A stretch of 64,000 bases of DNA from a virus. Below, piece by piece: positions 22,632-31,003 of this stretch. The notes beneath the pieces are model-generated. The model did not search any database, was not told where the DNA came from, and was given only the letters and a program-made list of their open reading frames with translations. The stretch spans positions 1 to 64,000 of IMG/VR virus record IMGVR_UViG_3300023180_005138, one strand, 5' to 3'. A program made the position numbers and the translations under genes. Numbering within the stretch: position 1 is the first letter of the stretch; every line of letters starts with the position of its first letter.

Positions 22632-23586
22632 TATATTAATTACTGGAGGACAAGGATTCATAGGGGCGGCAATTGCTGAAGTTCTTAAAAAAGAACATAC
22701 AGTAATTATTATGGATAAATGGTCAGAAAAGTATCCTGGGTACTCTGCTATTCATAGAGGTAAAGACGGACTAAAACCAGCTTCTATATTAGAAATGAAG
22801 CATAGAAAACAAGCAGCGGAATACAGAAATAATCAAATAAAAAATATATCTATTATAAAGTCTTGGACTTTTAATGAACATTTAGAAGATAAAATATCTC
22901 CTTTTTGGCCAGATTTAATTATAAATTGTGGTAGTTTGTCTGAGGCTATTTTATCTCAATATTTTAAGGAATTTACAGAAGACTCTATAGTAAGAGGCAT
23001 AGTTCAACTTAAATATATGTTTGATTGTCCTATACTTCATTTTTCTAGTTCCATGTCTTATGGATCTTGGACAGGGCCAATTAAAGAAGATGCTATGCAA
23101 AATCCAGTAGATTGGTACGGTAAATGTAAACAATTAAGTGAAATTTATATGGAAAGAGATAAAGATATAATAGTGCGTCCTATGCATGTTTATGGCTTCG
23201 GAGACGGTAAATTTCCAATGCCCATGAACATAGAAAGACAATATCAAAATGGCCGTCCTGTAACAGTAGAAGAGGCAGACTGCATCTATATTAAGGACCT
23301 TGTTGTAGTAATTAAAAAAATGATTGATAAATGGGTTCCAGGAGTGTATAATCTAAGTTCTGGATATCTTCGTTCTAAGGAAGTAATTAGAGAAGAATCT
23401 AAAAATATTCTTGGATATGAAATAGAAACAATTAATAAATCTGGTCCTACTGGTAAAGATAGAGGAACACTAGATTCTTCGAAACTAATGGAAGTTTATA
23501 ACTGGAACTCACAATATAAAAATTACAAAGAGACAATCATAGATTACTTTAATCAGTATAGGATAAATAATGAGAATAATAGTTAG
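22624..23586 (+). CDS. NAD-dependent epimerase/dehydratase (extended SDR)
   Basis: 320 residues. Rossmann motif ITGGQGFIGAAI at the start, an SSSMSYGS strand (catalytic Ser), and the YGKCK catalytic Tyr/Lys. A VRPMHVYGFGDG segment follows, as in nucleotide-sugar epimerases. Probably converts a nucleotide-activated sugar; exact activity not assignable. Overlaps the upstream radical SAM gene by 8 nt and the downstream bS21 gene by 17 nt. Confidence 0.85.
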   Translation: MSNILITGGQGFIGAAIAEVLKKEHTVIIMDKWSEKYPGYSAIHRGKDGLKPASILEMKHRKQAAEYRNNQIKNISIIKSWTFNEHLEDKISPFWPDLIINCGSLSEAILSQYFKEFTEDSIVRGIVQLKYMFDCPILHFSSSMSYGSWTGPIKEDAMQNPVDWYGKCKQLSEIYMERDKDIIVRPMHVYGFGDGKFPMPMNIERQYQNGRPVTVEEADCIYIKDLVVVIKKMIDKWVPGVYNLSSGYLRSKEVIREESKNILGYEIETINKSGPTGKDRGTLDSSKLMEVYNWNSQYKNYKETIIDYFNQYRINNENNS

Positions 23587-23899
23587 AAATAATGATCCTT
23601 TAAAGGCTTACAAGTTACTTAATAGAAAACTCCATGAAGCTAATATCTTTATAGAGTTAAAAGAAAGACAACACTATAAGTCTAAAGGAGAAAAAAGAAG
23701 AGAAAAGCGAAAAAGAGCTGTTGCTAGACAAAGAAAAGAGCATGCTCAAAAAGAAGCTATTCTATTAAAATTAGAAAACCAAATAACACGAGGAAATAAT
23801 GGTAGAAGAAACAACACAGGAAAACCAAATTCAAATAGAATGGGTTCCACTAACCGTAGCAGGAATCCTCAAAGTAAAGCTCCCAGAACCAACAGTTAA
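23570..23899 (+). CDS. rpsU: ribosomal protein bS21 homologue
   Basis: 109 residues. The first ~65 match bS21: IIVRNNDPLKAYKLLNRKLHEANIF, ELKERQHYKSKGEKRREKRKRAVARQRKE, i.e. the beta strand, helix and strongly basic tail helix. Bacterial bS21 is about 70 residues; here a ~40-residue Asn/Arg/Ser-rich tail is added, and its last 33 codons lie in a 101-nt overlap with the next gene. bS21 sits on the 30S subunit near the anti-Shine-Dalgarno and helps initiation. Phage copies are known and could bias ribosomes towards phage mRNA. Confidence 0.85.
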   Translation: MRIIVRNNDPLKAYKLLNRKLHEANIFIELKERQHYKSKGEKRREKRKRAVARQRKEHAQKEAILLKLENQITRGNNGRRNNTGKPNSNRMGSTNRSRNPQSKAPRTNS

Positions 23900-24491
23900 T
23901 TTCTTAACAGAACTTACAGATATTATTTTATCAGATGACCCTGATTTAGAAGGGCTATCATATGATGATAGGTTAGCTGGACAAATTAAAGCAGGAAAAC
24001 AACGAGAAATACCTCTTACTGAAGAAACTAGAAAATCAAAAGCTATGTCTAATTTCTTAACTTTTTCTTCTAATATTTGTCTTGAATGGATGAATGGTTA
24101 TCTACACTATAATCCAAAAGCACGTACTACTTGGAATGATACCATAAGTGTAGATATATATGAATTTTGGGTAAATAAACAGTTAACTGGTGATTATAAC
24201 CCTCTTCATAATCATTGTCAGCCTTTTGCAGCTCTTAGTTCGGTAATTTACTTGAAAGTTCCAGAACAGATTTCAAATAATAACGATTTAAAAAGCGATG
24301 ACGGAATGATTAAGTTTTTGTGGAGCGATAGAGGAAATCCTCATATGTTAGAATTTCCGGGCATGTTAACAGTAAAACCAGAAGTAGGAGATTATTATGT
24401 TTTTCCTGCTTGGCTAAATCATGAAGTATCACCCTTTAGAGGAGAAGGGGAGAGACGTTCTTTAAGTTGGAACGCAAAGCTTTGGGTTTAA
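23799..24491 (+). CDS. 2-oxoglutarate/Fe(II) oxygenase
   Basis: 230 residues. NPLHNHCQPFAALSSVIYL gives the first iron-binding His region, and FPAWLNHEVSPFRGEGERRSLSWNAKL the distal His and the 2-oxoglutarate-binding Arg, matching the 2OG-FeII_Oxy_5-type family common in marine phages. Substrate unknown. The ATG has GAGGAAATA upstream, so the start is sound despite lying inside the bS21 reading frame. Confidence 0.85.
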   Translation: MVEETTQENQIQIEWVPLTVAGILKVKLPEPTVNFLTELTDIILSDDPDLEGLSYDDRLAGQIKAGKQREIPLTEETRKSKAMSNFLTFSSNICLEWMNGYLHYNPKARTTWNDTISVDIYEFWVNKQLTGDYNPLHNHCQPFAALSSVIYLKVPEQISNNNDLKSDDGMIKFLWSDRGNPHMLEFPGMLTVKPEVGDYYVFPAWLNHEVSPFRGEGERRSLSWNAKLWV

Positions 24492-24499
24492 AATAAATC

Positions 24500-24537
24500 T
24501 TCTCTAATGCTTCTTTCAATGATATACTAATGGTATA
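24500..24537 (+). promoter_or_regulatory. weak candidate promoter with inverted repeat
   Basis: TATACT (24523-24528) is a good -10; the -35 17 bp upstream (TTCTCT) is poor. TATAC (24523-24527) and GTATA (24533-24537) form an inverted repeat over the -10. It would drive 24557, purS and the tmRNA. Confidence 0.4.
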
Positions 24538-24556
24538 AATTTGAAAGGAGTTTTTT

Positions 24557-24811
24557 ATGAAAGCGTACAAAGGTTCTTTTAAGAAAAAGAACGGCGATAA
24601 AAGAGAAATGGTATTCTCTAGAATCAAGGATTTACCTAACGGTTTTGTTGCTGCTTGTATTGTCGGAGCAGGATCAGAAAAAACATACCCAGAAGGTATG
24701 GAACTTGTATGGGACTTAGAGGCGGATGATTTTAGAATCTTTAATTATAAAACTGCTGATAGCGATATACAAGAACTAGATGTAGACGGAAGCTATTACC
24801 TAAAATTTTAA
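24557..24811 (+). CDS. small protein of unknown function
   Basis: 84 residues, beta-rich, with a strong AAGGAG before the ATG. A basic start (YKGSFKKKNGDKREMVFSRI) then an acidic beta region (MELVWDLEADDFRIFNYKT). No family recognised. Lies between a candidate promoter and purS. Confidence 0.5.
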   Translation: MKAYKGSFKKKNGDKREMVFSRIKDLPNGFVAACIVGAGSEKTYPEGMELVWDLEADDFRIFNYKTADSDIQELDVDGSYYLKF

Positions 24812-24832
24812 AAATTAAAAAAGGGGTTGACA

Positions 24833-25066
24833 GTGTCGCAAAAATCATATAAAATAACTATAATGCTAAAGAGAGGAATACTCGATAACGCAGGAAAAGC
24901 GACAACTAAAGCTTTAAATAATTTAGGGTTTAAAACTGTAGAAGATGTTAGAATTGGAAGATGCATCTATCTTACTACAGACAAAGATATTGAACCCATA
25001 GCTCAGTCTCTTTATAATAGTGTTATGGAAGAGTATGAAGTTAAGTGTCTTGATGACGTAGACTGA
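24833..25066 (+). CDS. purS: PurS subunit of FGAM synthase
   Basis: 77 residues from GTG at 24833, chosen because AAGGGG lies six bases upstream. The pattern YKITIMLKRGILDNAGKATTKALNNLGF, VEDVRIGRCIYL and NSVMEEYEVK matches PurS (about 80 residues). With PurL and PurQ of the host it makes the enzyme that converts FGAR to FGAM in purine synthesis. Phage-encoded purS is known from cyanophages. Its stop codon abuts the acceptor piece of the tmRNA. Confidence 0.9.
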   Translation: MSQKSYKITIMLKRGILDNAGKATTKALNNLGFKTVEDVRIGRCIYLTTDKDIEPIAQSLYNSVMEEYEVKCLDDVD

Positions 25067-25451
25067 AAACTGAACTGGACCGGGGGGCAGTACCCCGCGC
25101 CTCCACCATAAACATATGAAGGAAAAACAATGGATTGGTTTACAGCAGATTTAATACATGCAATGAACGAGACATCGTGGGTCGATGGCATTGGAACCAT
25201 TGTTGTTCTACTTGGTGCTTACTTTGTATACAAGTGGATTAACAATAAATTCAAATAATCGTGTGTTTATGATGGGGGCGAAATAGGATCGACAGGCAGA
25301 TAATAGGAAAGCCGAGAGACAGGTGCGCAAGCGACCTTAACCGCAAGAAAATCAATAAATGCAAACGATAATTTCGTAGCATCTGAGAATTATGCACTAG
25401 CTGCATAATCTTTCTGGGGTTCGGTAGGTTCCTAGCAACAGAATACCTACC
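25062..25451 (+). ncRNA. ssrA: circularly permuted two-piece tmRNA precursor
   Basis: The acceptor piece (about 25062-25108) ends ...GCGCCTCCACCA. The coding piece begins GGGGGCG at 25274. These pair as a 7-bp acceptor stem with G-U at the third pair, the alanine identity element, and discriminator A. The tag frame at 25361-25408 encodes ANDNFVASENYALAA then TAA, a normal ssrA tag with a degradation-signal end. The coding piece closes in a GGTAGGT/ACCTACC hairpin (25423-25451) containing CCTAGCAACAGAA, as I recall from alphaproteobacterial forms. Acceptor-before-coding order with a 165-nt intervening segment is the permuted, two-piece architecture. It would rescue stalled ribosomes and tag proteins during infection. 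Confidence 0.93.
25130..25258 (+). CDS. 42-residue membrane peptide encoded inside the tmRNA intervening segment
   Basis: An ATG at 25130 with GAAGGA about eight bases upstream opens a 42-codon frame ending at 25258, 15 nt before the coding piece. The peptide has a polar N-terminus (MDWFTADLIHAMNETSW), one membrane helix (about 19-36, DGIGTIVVLLGAYFVYKW) and a basic tail (INNKFK), so N-out or N-in single-pass topology. The whole frame lies between the two mature tmRNA pieces. Intervening segments are normally short and non-coding, so the arrangement is odd. Confidence 0.6.
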   Translation: MDWFTADLIHAMNETSWVDGIGTIVVLLGAYFVYKWINNKFK

Positions 25452-25465
25452 ATTTTGAGGGACAA

Positions 25466-25861
25466 ATGTTATACGAAATCTTAAAATTTCCTACTGTTTC
25501 TGATGACAGAGGCAATCTAACCTATATTAATAATCTTGAACAAATTCCTTTTGAAATTAAAAGAATGTTTACTGTTGATAGCGTCCCTGCCGGAGCTGTC
25601 AGAGGCGGTCATGCACATCATCAGCTTCAAGAAGTCTTAATTCCAATTTATGGAAGATTTATCGCTTATTTATCAGACGGAAAAACATCAGAAGAAGTAG
25701 AGATGATTAATCCTAGAACTGGTTTATTATTATATCCTCATATTTGGAGAGAAATAAAAGGGTATACAAAAGGAGCAATTTGTTTATCTCTTTGCTCTAT
25801 GACTTTTGATGAGTCTGACTATATTCACACATGGGAAGAATTTAAAAAAATATATGTCTAA
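25466..25861 (+). CDS. fdtA: FdtA-type dTDP-keto-hexulose 3,4-ketoisomerase (cupin)
   Basis: 131 residues. RGNLTYINNLEQIPFEIKRMFTV, then VRGGHAHHQLQEVLIPIYG and LYPHIWREIKGYTKGAICLSLCS match the FdtA/WxcM cupin family, with the HAHH active-site cluster. It isomerises dTDP-4-keto-6-deoxyglucose (the RmlB product) to a 3-keto sugar for transamination by a DegT enzyme. RmlB is encoded next (8-nt overlap) and DegT enzymes in both arms, so the core route is present. Confidence 0.88.
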   Translation: MLYEILKFPTVSDDRGNLTYINNLEQIPFEIKRMFTVDSVPAGAVRGGHAHHQLQEVLIPIYGRFIAYLSDGKTSEEVEMINPRTGLLLYPHIWREIKGYTKGAICLSLCSMTFDESDYIHTWEEFKKIYV

Positions 25862-26792
25862 AACTGTATTAGTAACTGGTGGATTAGGATTTATTGGTAA
25901 ACATTTTGTAAGTGAGTTGTTACATAAGGGCCATAACGTGATCAATATTGATTGTTACACTTATGCAGCGGATAGACACACTTCAAAAATATTTAAACAA
26001 AAGCCAAACTATATAGAATCAAGAGAATATATTCACAATTTAGGATATTTACCTATATGTGATTATGTAGTACATTTTGCAGCTGAGTCCCACGTAGATA
26101 ATTCTATTGCTGATAGCTCTAAATTTATTCATAGTAATATTACAGGTACACACCATATATTAGAATTATTAAGACGTATGCCAGAGAGTCATCGTCCTCA
26201 TTTAATTCATATTAGCACAGACGAAGTATATGGAGATTCTCAACCTAATCAACAGTTTCTAGAGACTGATATATTAAATCCTTCAAGTCCATATTCTGCC
26301 TCAAAAGCAGCAGCGGAACATTTAGTTACTTCTTATGCTAGAACATATGATATATCTTATAATATAGTTAGAATGACAAATTGTTTTGGTAATGACCAAT
26401 ACCCAGAAAAACTTATTCCTACTATTTGTATGAATCTTAAAAAAGATAAGCCTATACCAATTCACGGAACTGGAAATTATGTAAGAACTTGGTTATGGGT
26501 ACAAGACGCGGTAAAAGCTATAGAAACTATTATACAAACTGGCAATAAAAATGAAATTTATAACGTTTCAGGAGACTGGAGATTTTCTGTGCTAGAAATT
26601 GTTGACTTTTTCTGTAAAGTAGCAGGAAAAGGAGAGACAAAACTAGTAAAAAATAGACCTGGGCAAGATTTAGACTATCATATTAATGATGATAAAATTA
26701 GAAAACTTGGCTGGAATCCTACAAAAGGACCTGCTGAACTAGCAGAGGTCATCTATAGAAACTTTAATCCTAATAGATTTATAACAAAATAA
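25854..26792 (+). CDS. rmlB: dTDP-glucose 4,6-dehydratase-like enzyme
   Basis: 312 residues from the ATG at 25854 (ATGTCTAA junction with fdtA). VTGGLGFIGKHF binds NAD; AAESHVDNSI and ISTDEVYGD are diagnostic for RmlB, with YSASKAA giving the catalytic Tyr/Lys. MTNCFGNDQYPEKLIP is also conserved. It makes dTDP-4-keto-6-deoxyglucose. No RmlA thymidylyltransferase is seen, so dTDP-glucose would come from the host or another part of the genome. Slightly shorter than bacterial RmlB (about 350). Confidence 0.9.
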   Translation: MSKTVLVTGGLGFIGKHFVSELLHKGHNVINIDCYTYAADRHTSKIFKQKPNYIESREYIHNLGYLPICDYVVHFAAESHVDNSIADSSKFIHSNITGTHHILELLRRMPESHRPHLIHISTDEVYGDSQPNQQFLETDILNPSSPYSASKAAAEHLVTSYARTYDISYNIVRMTNCFGNDQYPEKLIPTICMNLKKDKPIPIHGTGNYVRTWLWVQDAVKAIETIIQTGNKNEIYNVSGDWRFSVLEIVDFFCKVAGKGETKLVKNRPGQDLDYHINDDKIRKLGWNPTKGPAELAEVIYRNFNPNRFITK

Positions 26793-27481
26793 TGAATATT
26801 TATATAAGAGTTAGCGAAAACCAAAAAACAATTAGTGGCGTTGATAGATGGAATTCTTATGATAAAAGAATGACACTTAAAAAGTGTTGGATGTCTCTTA
26901 TGATTAATGTTACTAGTGAAGATTTTATTACTATATATCACCACGATGTAAGAGATGAGACTCTTAACTGGTTATCTAATAAATGTTCAACTCTCCACAA
27001 TTTTGTAAAGATAAACTCATTAGAAGAAAGTTTTTTAGTGCCTTTAGAAGATATGAAGTCTAATCTAAAAGCAGAAAAGGATAAAAACAAATTATACGCG
27101 TTATTAGAGGATGATTATCTTTGGAATGGAAATGCGTTAAGAACTATAAAAGACGCTACTAAACATTGGAAAGGTTTTATAGCCCCTAATGATACTCCTG
27201 CTAATTATAAAGATTTTACACAAGCGCATATATTATTAGGACAAGATAGACATTGGAGAACTACTAACTATATTTCTTGGAATTTAATAGGCACACAAGA
27301 AATATTTTCTACTTTTATAGACGATATTATAGCTTCTGGTACTGATATAAAAGAATTAAATAATATTTTAAATAAAACTAAATGTATAAATCCATTACCA
27401 GGAGTCGCCACTCATTGTAAACAAGAAGATATGACTCCTTTAGTAAACTGGGATTATGTATGGGACGGAATTAAATTATGA
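26792..27481 (+). CDS. glycosyltransferase-like protein of unknown specificity
   Basis: 229 residues. YALLEDDYLWNGNAL carries an acidic D-D motif like the metal site of GT-A enzymes. FIAPNDTPANY and PGVATHCKQEDMTPLVNW at the C-terminus resemble small GT-like proteins. Position between RmlB and an epimerase supports a sugar role. Identity at family level is weak. Confidence 0.5.
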   Translation: MNIYIRVSENQKTISGVDRWNSYDKRMTLKKCWMSLMINVTSEDFITIYHHDVRDETLNWLSNKCSTLHNFVKINSLEESFLVPLEDMKSNLKAEKDKNKLYALLEDDYLWNGNALRTIKDATKHWKGFIAPNDTPANYKDFTQAHILLGQDRHWRTTNYISWNLIGTQEIFSTFIDDIIASGTDIKELNNILNKTKCINPLPGVATHCKQEDMTPLVNWDYVWDGIKL

Positions 27482-28497
27482 AAAAAGTATATATTACAGG
27501 AGCTGCCGGTCTTATAGGATCTGAGCTTGTTAGATTGTTTGTTTCTGTAGGAGCAAAAGTCAAATGTTGTGACACATTAATTGGAGGTCTTGACTCTAAT
27601 TTAACTAGATTTAAGAACAATATTGATTATAAACCAATTGATATTTTAGATTTTAAGTCTTTAAAAGAGCATATGGAAGGGGTAGACGCAGTATTTCATT
27701 GTGCTGCTTTACCATATGAAGGGTTATCAGTATTTTCCCCTAAAGTTGTAGCAGAAAATATTGTAGGAGGTACTGTTAGTGTAGCTTCTGCTTGTATTGC
27801 TAACAATGTTAAGAAACTATTTAACTTTTCTTCAATGGCTAGATATGGAGCACAAGAACCTCCTTTTACAGAAGATATGCCTAGAAAACCAGAAGACCCT
27901 TATGGACTAGCTAAAGCACAAGCAGAAGAACACCTAGAGCTACTAAGTAAATTACATGGATTAAGTTTTACTACTATTGTACCACACAACGTTATTGGAG
28001 TAGGACAAAGATATATGGACCCTTATAGAAATGTAGTAGCGATCATGATTAATCGAGTATTACAGAAAAAAACAATTATTATATACGGAGACGGACAACA
28101 AAAAAGAAGTTTTTCTAACATTCAAGATTGTGGAAGAGCTATTTGGCATTTGTATGAGTCCGAAAAAGATTTAACAGGACAAGTGTTTAATATAGGCCCT
28201 GATGACAATGAAACGACTATTAAAGATCTAGCACATCGAATCGGGCATCATTGTGGTATTTATCCAAGAATTGATTACTACCCAGATAGACCAGCAGAAG
28301 TTAAAAATGCTTGGTGTTCTTCAGAGAAAATTAAAACGCAATTTAATTATAATACTACTAAAAGTCTAGATGATACAATAGTAGAAATGATAAACTGGAT
28401 TTCAGAAAGAGGACCTGAGCCTTTTGTTTATGACTCTCTTTCCTTAGAATTTATTACAGAAAATACTCCCGCAACTTGGGTAGAAAGGTTAATTTAA
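27478..28497 (+). CDS. NAD-dependent nucleotide-sugar epimerase/dehydratase
   Basis: 339 residues. ITGAAGLIGSELV binds NAD; HCAALPYEG and FNFSSMARYG then YGLAKAQAE give Ser, Tyr and Lys. VFNIGPDDNETTIKDLA near the C-terminus is typical of GalE/UDP-glucuronate-type enzymes. A 40-residue tail extends beyond the usual end. Shares 4 nt with the previous gene; part of the sugar block. Confidence 0.87.
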   Translation: MKKVYITGAAGLIGSELVRLFVSVGAKVKCCDTLIGGLDSNLTRFKNNIDYKPIDILDFKSLKEHMEGVDAVFHCAALPYEGLSVFSPKVVAENIVGGTVSVASACIANNVKKLFNFSSMARYGAQEPPFTEDMPRKPEDPYGLAKAQAEEHLELLSKLHGLSFTTIVPHNVIGVGQRYMDPYRNVVAIMINRVLQKKTIIIYGDGQQKRSFSNIQDCGRAIWHLYESEKDLTGQVFNIGPDDNETTIKDLAHRIGHHCGIYPRIDYYPDRPAEVKNAWCSSEKIKTQFNYNTTKSLDDTIVEMINWISERGPEPFVYDSLSLEFITENTPATWVERLI

Positions 28498-29238
28498 ATG
28501 GCTACTATTATTTGTCCATATGTGTTTCCAGAAGAGATAGCAGGATTAAAAGACTCACTTTGGGAGTTAGATACTATATTTGAACAAGATACGTCAAAAA
28601 TAGGATCAGATATGATGTATCAAAAACTTTGGAAACAAACCGATGATGACATTATCATTCTTCATGCGGATATGCACCCTTTACCAGAAGATACAACCCA
28701 TATGTGGTATAAAGAATTAGTTAATTACGCAGAAAAATATCCAGAAGCAGGTATGTTAGGATGTAAGCTTCTTTATCCTGCTAAGAATGAAGAAGGTAAG
28801 TTTATTATTCAACACGCAGGAGGAAAAATTAATGAAGACGGAACTGCCGATCATTTTGGAAGCGGTTTTAGGATGGAAGATAAGAAATTCTGGAAAGCTC
28901 CAGAAGTTGATACTGGACAGTATGATAAAATTAGAGAAGTCGCTTGGTGCACCTTTGGAGGGTTATATATTAGAAGAAAAGTACTTGATGAAATAGGAGA
29001 TTTTGATGTGTCTTTTGAGTATACATACGAGAGAGATGTAGATTATTGTATGGAAACTCGTAAAGCTGGTTGGAAAATATATATGACTCCTTCAACTTTG
29101 ATTCACTGGGAAAGTAAAGATAATAAAAGAGTTATGACACAAAATCTTTATGACGCTCAAGCAAGAAATAAAGAAAGACTTAAAGAAAAATGGCAAGGAA
29201 CCGAATGGTTTAAAACCGTAGATACAGAGGTAGCTTAA
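28498..29238 (+). CDS. GT2-family glycosyltransferase
   Basis: 246 residues, a GT-A fold. DDDIIILHADMHPLPED provides the metal-binding acidic motif, GGLYIRRKVLDEIGDFDVSF the acceptor-site motif, and ERDVDYCMETRKAGWKIYMTPSTLIHW the catalytic-base region. Similar to rhamnosyltransferase-type enzymes. The start ATG follows the epimerase stop directly. Probably adds the sugar made by the neighbouring enzymes; acceptor unknown (host glycan, virion protein or DNA). Confidence 0.82.
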   Translation: MATIICPYVFPEEIAGLKDSLWELDTIFEQDTSKIGSDMMYQKLWKQTDDDIIILHADMHPLPEDTTHMWYKELVNYAEKYPEAGMLGCKLLYPAKNEEGKFIIQHAGGKINEDGTADHFGSGFRMEDKKFWKAPEVDTGQYDKIREVAWCTFGGLYIRRKVLDEIGDFDVSFEYTYERDVDYCMETRKAGWKIYMTPSTLIHWESKDNKRVMTQNLYDAQARNKERLKEKWQGTEWFKTVDTEVA

Positions 29239-29516
29239 TGGATGAGGAAAATATTTTTGTGATATCAAAAGAACATGCGATTGAAATTTTATCAGAAAAA
29301 ACTAAAAGCTACTTTTCAGGAGATAAAGTAAAGAACAATGTAATATATCTTACAGCATGGTTATTAATTGTAGCAGTTATAGGAATTACATGTTTAAGTA
29401 CTGCTATATTACTAATAATAACTGGTCCTTTCTTTTTACTAGAGTACATTATTAGAAAAATATTTAATAGAGGAGATAAAGTCAATGAAAACAATTACGC
29501 AATTGACGAAGAATAA
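29238..29516 (+). CDS. small membrane protein
   Basis: 92 residues with two adjacent hydrophobic segments (about 35-54 VIYLTAWLLIVAVIGITCLS and 55-73 TAILLIITGPFFLLEYI) and charged ends. It overlaps the next gene by 32 nt. No family recognised; lies in the sugar block, so could help at the membrane. Confidence 0.5.
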   Translation: MDEENIFVISKEHAIEILSEKTKSYFSGDKVKNNVIYLTAWLLIVAVIGITCLSTAILLIITGPFFLLEYIIRKIFNRGDKVNENNYAIDEE

Positions 29517-30189
29517 AATTATTGAAGCTTTTCATCAAGCCGAATTAGATAACTCAGGGCTTAGAGAGTTTGAAAGAGATTTATATGGAGCTAGTGGAAG
29601 AAAAACTAGACACGCAATTAATAATATTTGTGGAATAAAAGAAGGACTTACGTACTTAGAATTAGGAGTTTATAGGGGATCTACTTTAGTAGCTGCTAAT
29701 TATAATAATAAGTTGACTACATATGCTGTAGATGATTTTACTATGGATATTAAAGAACCAAAACAATACAAAGAGAATGGTTGGAGTAATGCTAGACAAG
29801 CTACTGTAGACCTATTAAATAGGTATAAATTTTCAAATGTCAATATCATTGAAGAAGATGCTTTTAAAGTAGATGTTAAAAAAATAGCAAAAAAAGTGGA
29901 TATTATACACTATGATTTAGATGAACATCACGCTAATGTAGAACAAATTTTAAGAAAATACTTATCAGTGTTTGATAAGCATACTGTGTTAATGTTCTCA
30001 AACTGGAATTCTAATGGAGTCAGAAAAGCATTTGCTCAGTTTACTAAAACTCCTGGGATTGAGATTGAGCCTCTTTTTGAAAAGCTTAGTAATAACGCAG
30101 GAGATAGTATGAATTGGTACAATGGTTTTGCTGTTTTCTTATTTACTCTAAACACAAAAGAAGTTGAAAAAGAGGTAAAAAATGATTAA
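29485..30189 (+). CDS. SAM-dependent methyltransferase-like protein
   Basis: 234 residues. LTYLELGVYRGSTLVAA fits class I motif I (the ExGxxxG form), followed by TYAVDDF, and HYDLDEHHANVEQIL in place of the family's metal-binding DxDH. Resembles the Methyltransf_24-like O-methyltransferases found in sugar clusters. Likely methylates a sugar or protein; not certain. Overlaps both neighbours. Confidence 0.65.
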   Translation: MKTITQLTKNKIIEAFHQAELDNSGLREFERDLYGASGRKTRHAINNICGIKEGLTYLELGVYRGSTLVAANYNNKLTTYAVDDFTMDIKEPKQYKENGWSNARQATVDLLNRYKFSNVNIIEEDAFKVDVKKIAKKVDIIHYDLDEHHANVEQILRKYLSVFDKHTVLMFSNWNSNGVRKAFAQFTKTPGIEIEPLFEKLSNNAGDSMNWYNGFAVFLFTLNTKEVEKEVKND

Positions 30190-31003
30190 AAAATCGGTAA
30201 TTTCTTTAATTAGTTATGATGCACATTTACTCCCTAATAGTATAAAATCTTACTATGATTACGTAGACGAGATTGTACTAGGATTAGATAAAGATAGATT
30301 TACTTGGAGTCACCAATCTTTTACATTTGACGAAAATAAACTTTGGGCAGAATTAAAAAAGATCGACACAAAAGGCAAAATTTCAGTAATTGAAGAGCAT
30401 TTTCATCCAAGTGGGCTTGCTATTGAAAATGATAACTATGAAAGAAATGTTTTAAAATCTCATTGCACTAATGACTGGATTATGTCTTTTGATGCAGACG
30501 AAGAATTGATTAATCCAAAAGAGTTCTTTTACTCTTGGTGTCCTTTGTTTGAGCCTTATTATAAAAAGTACGATTTAACTTTTACTTGGTTTTTGCCTTG
30601 GAAAGAGTTTGAAGAAGATATTCTTATGATTGCAGAGGAAGATACAAGTTTTATTAAATCAGAAAGACAAGGATTCGCTACATATAAAAATAATCAATTT
30701 ACCTATGCTAGATGGACTAATAATCAATTTAGAATAGAAACTCCTCTGTGTATCTTACATTGGAGTCTTTGCCGAAACGAAAAAGACTTAAATCAAAAAA
30801 TTAATAATATTGGTCACTCTGATAGAGTAAAAGAAGATCCTTTTTTTGATATTTGGAAACAGACTACTTTACAAAATTATGAACAATTAAGAAATTTTAA
30901 GACTTCTGGGCTAGGAGATCCAAAGCAGTGGGCTAGATTAACTAAAATTAAAAGAGCCGAATTAAATGATATATGTAAAATGGAAGCACAGAGGGTATAC
31001 TAA
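30182..31003 (+). CDS. glycosyltransferase-like protein (GT-A fold)
   Basis: 273 residues. It starts VISLISYDAHLLPNSIKSYYDYVDEIVLGLD, as in GT2-like enzymes. IMSFDADEELINP carries the DxD metal site, and LHWSLCRNEKDL the downstream His. Acceptor unknown. Ends in one base shared with the next glycosyltransferase, indicating coupled translation. Confidence 0.72.
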   Translation: MIKKSVISLISYDAHLLPNSIKSYYDYVDEIVLGLDKDRFTWSHQSFTFDENKLWAELKKIDTKGKISVIEEHFHPSGLAIENDNYERNVLKSHCTNDWIMSFDADEELINPKEFFYSWCPLFEPYYKKYDLTFTWFLPWKEFEEDILMIAEEDTSFIKSERQGFATYKNNQFTYARWTNNQFRIETPLCILHWSLCRNEKDLNQKINNIGHSDRVKEDPFFDIWKQTTLQNYEQLRNFKTSGLGDPKQWARLTKIKRAELNDICKMEAQRVY

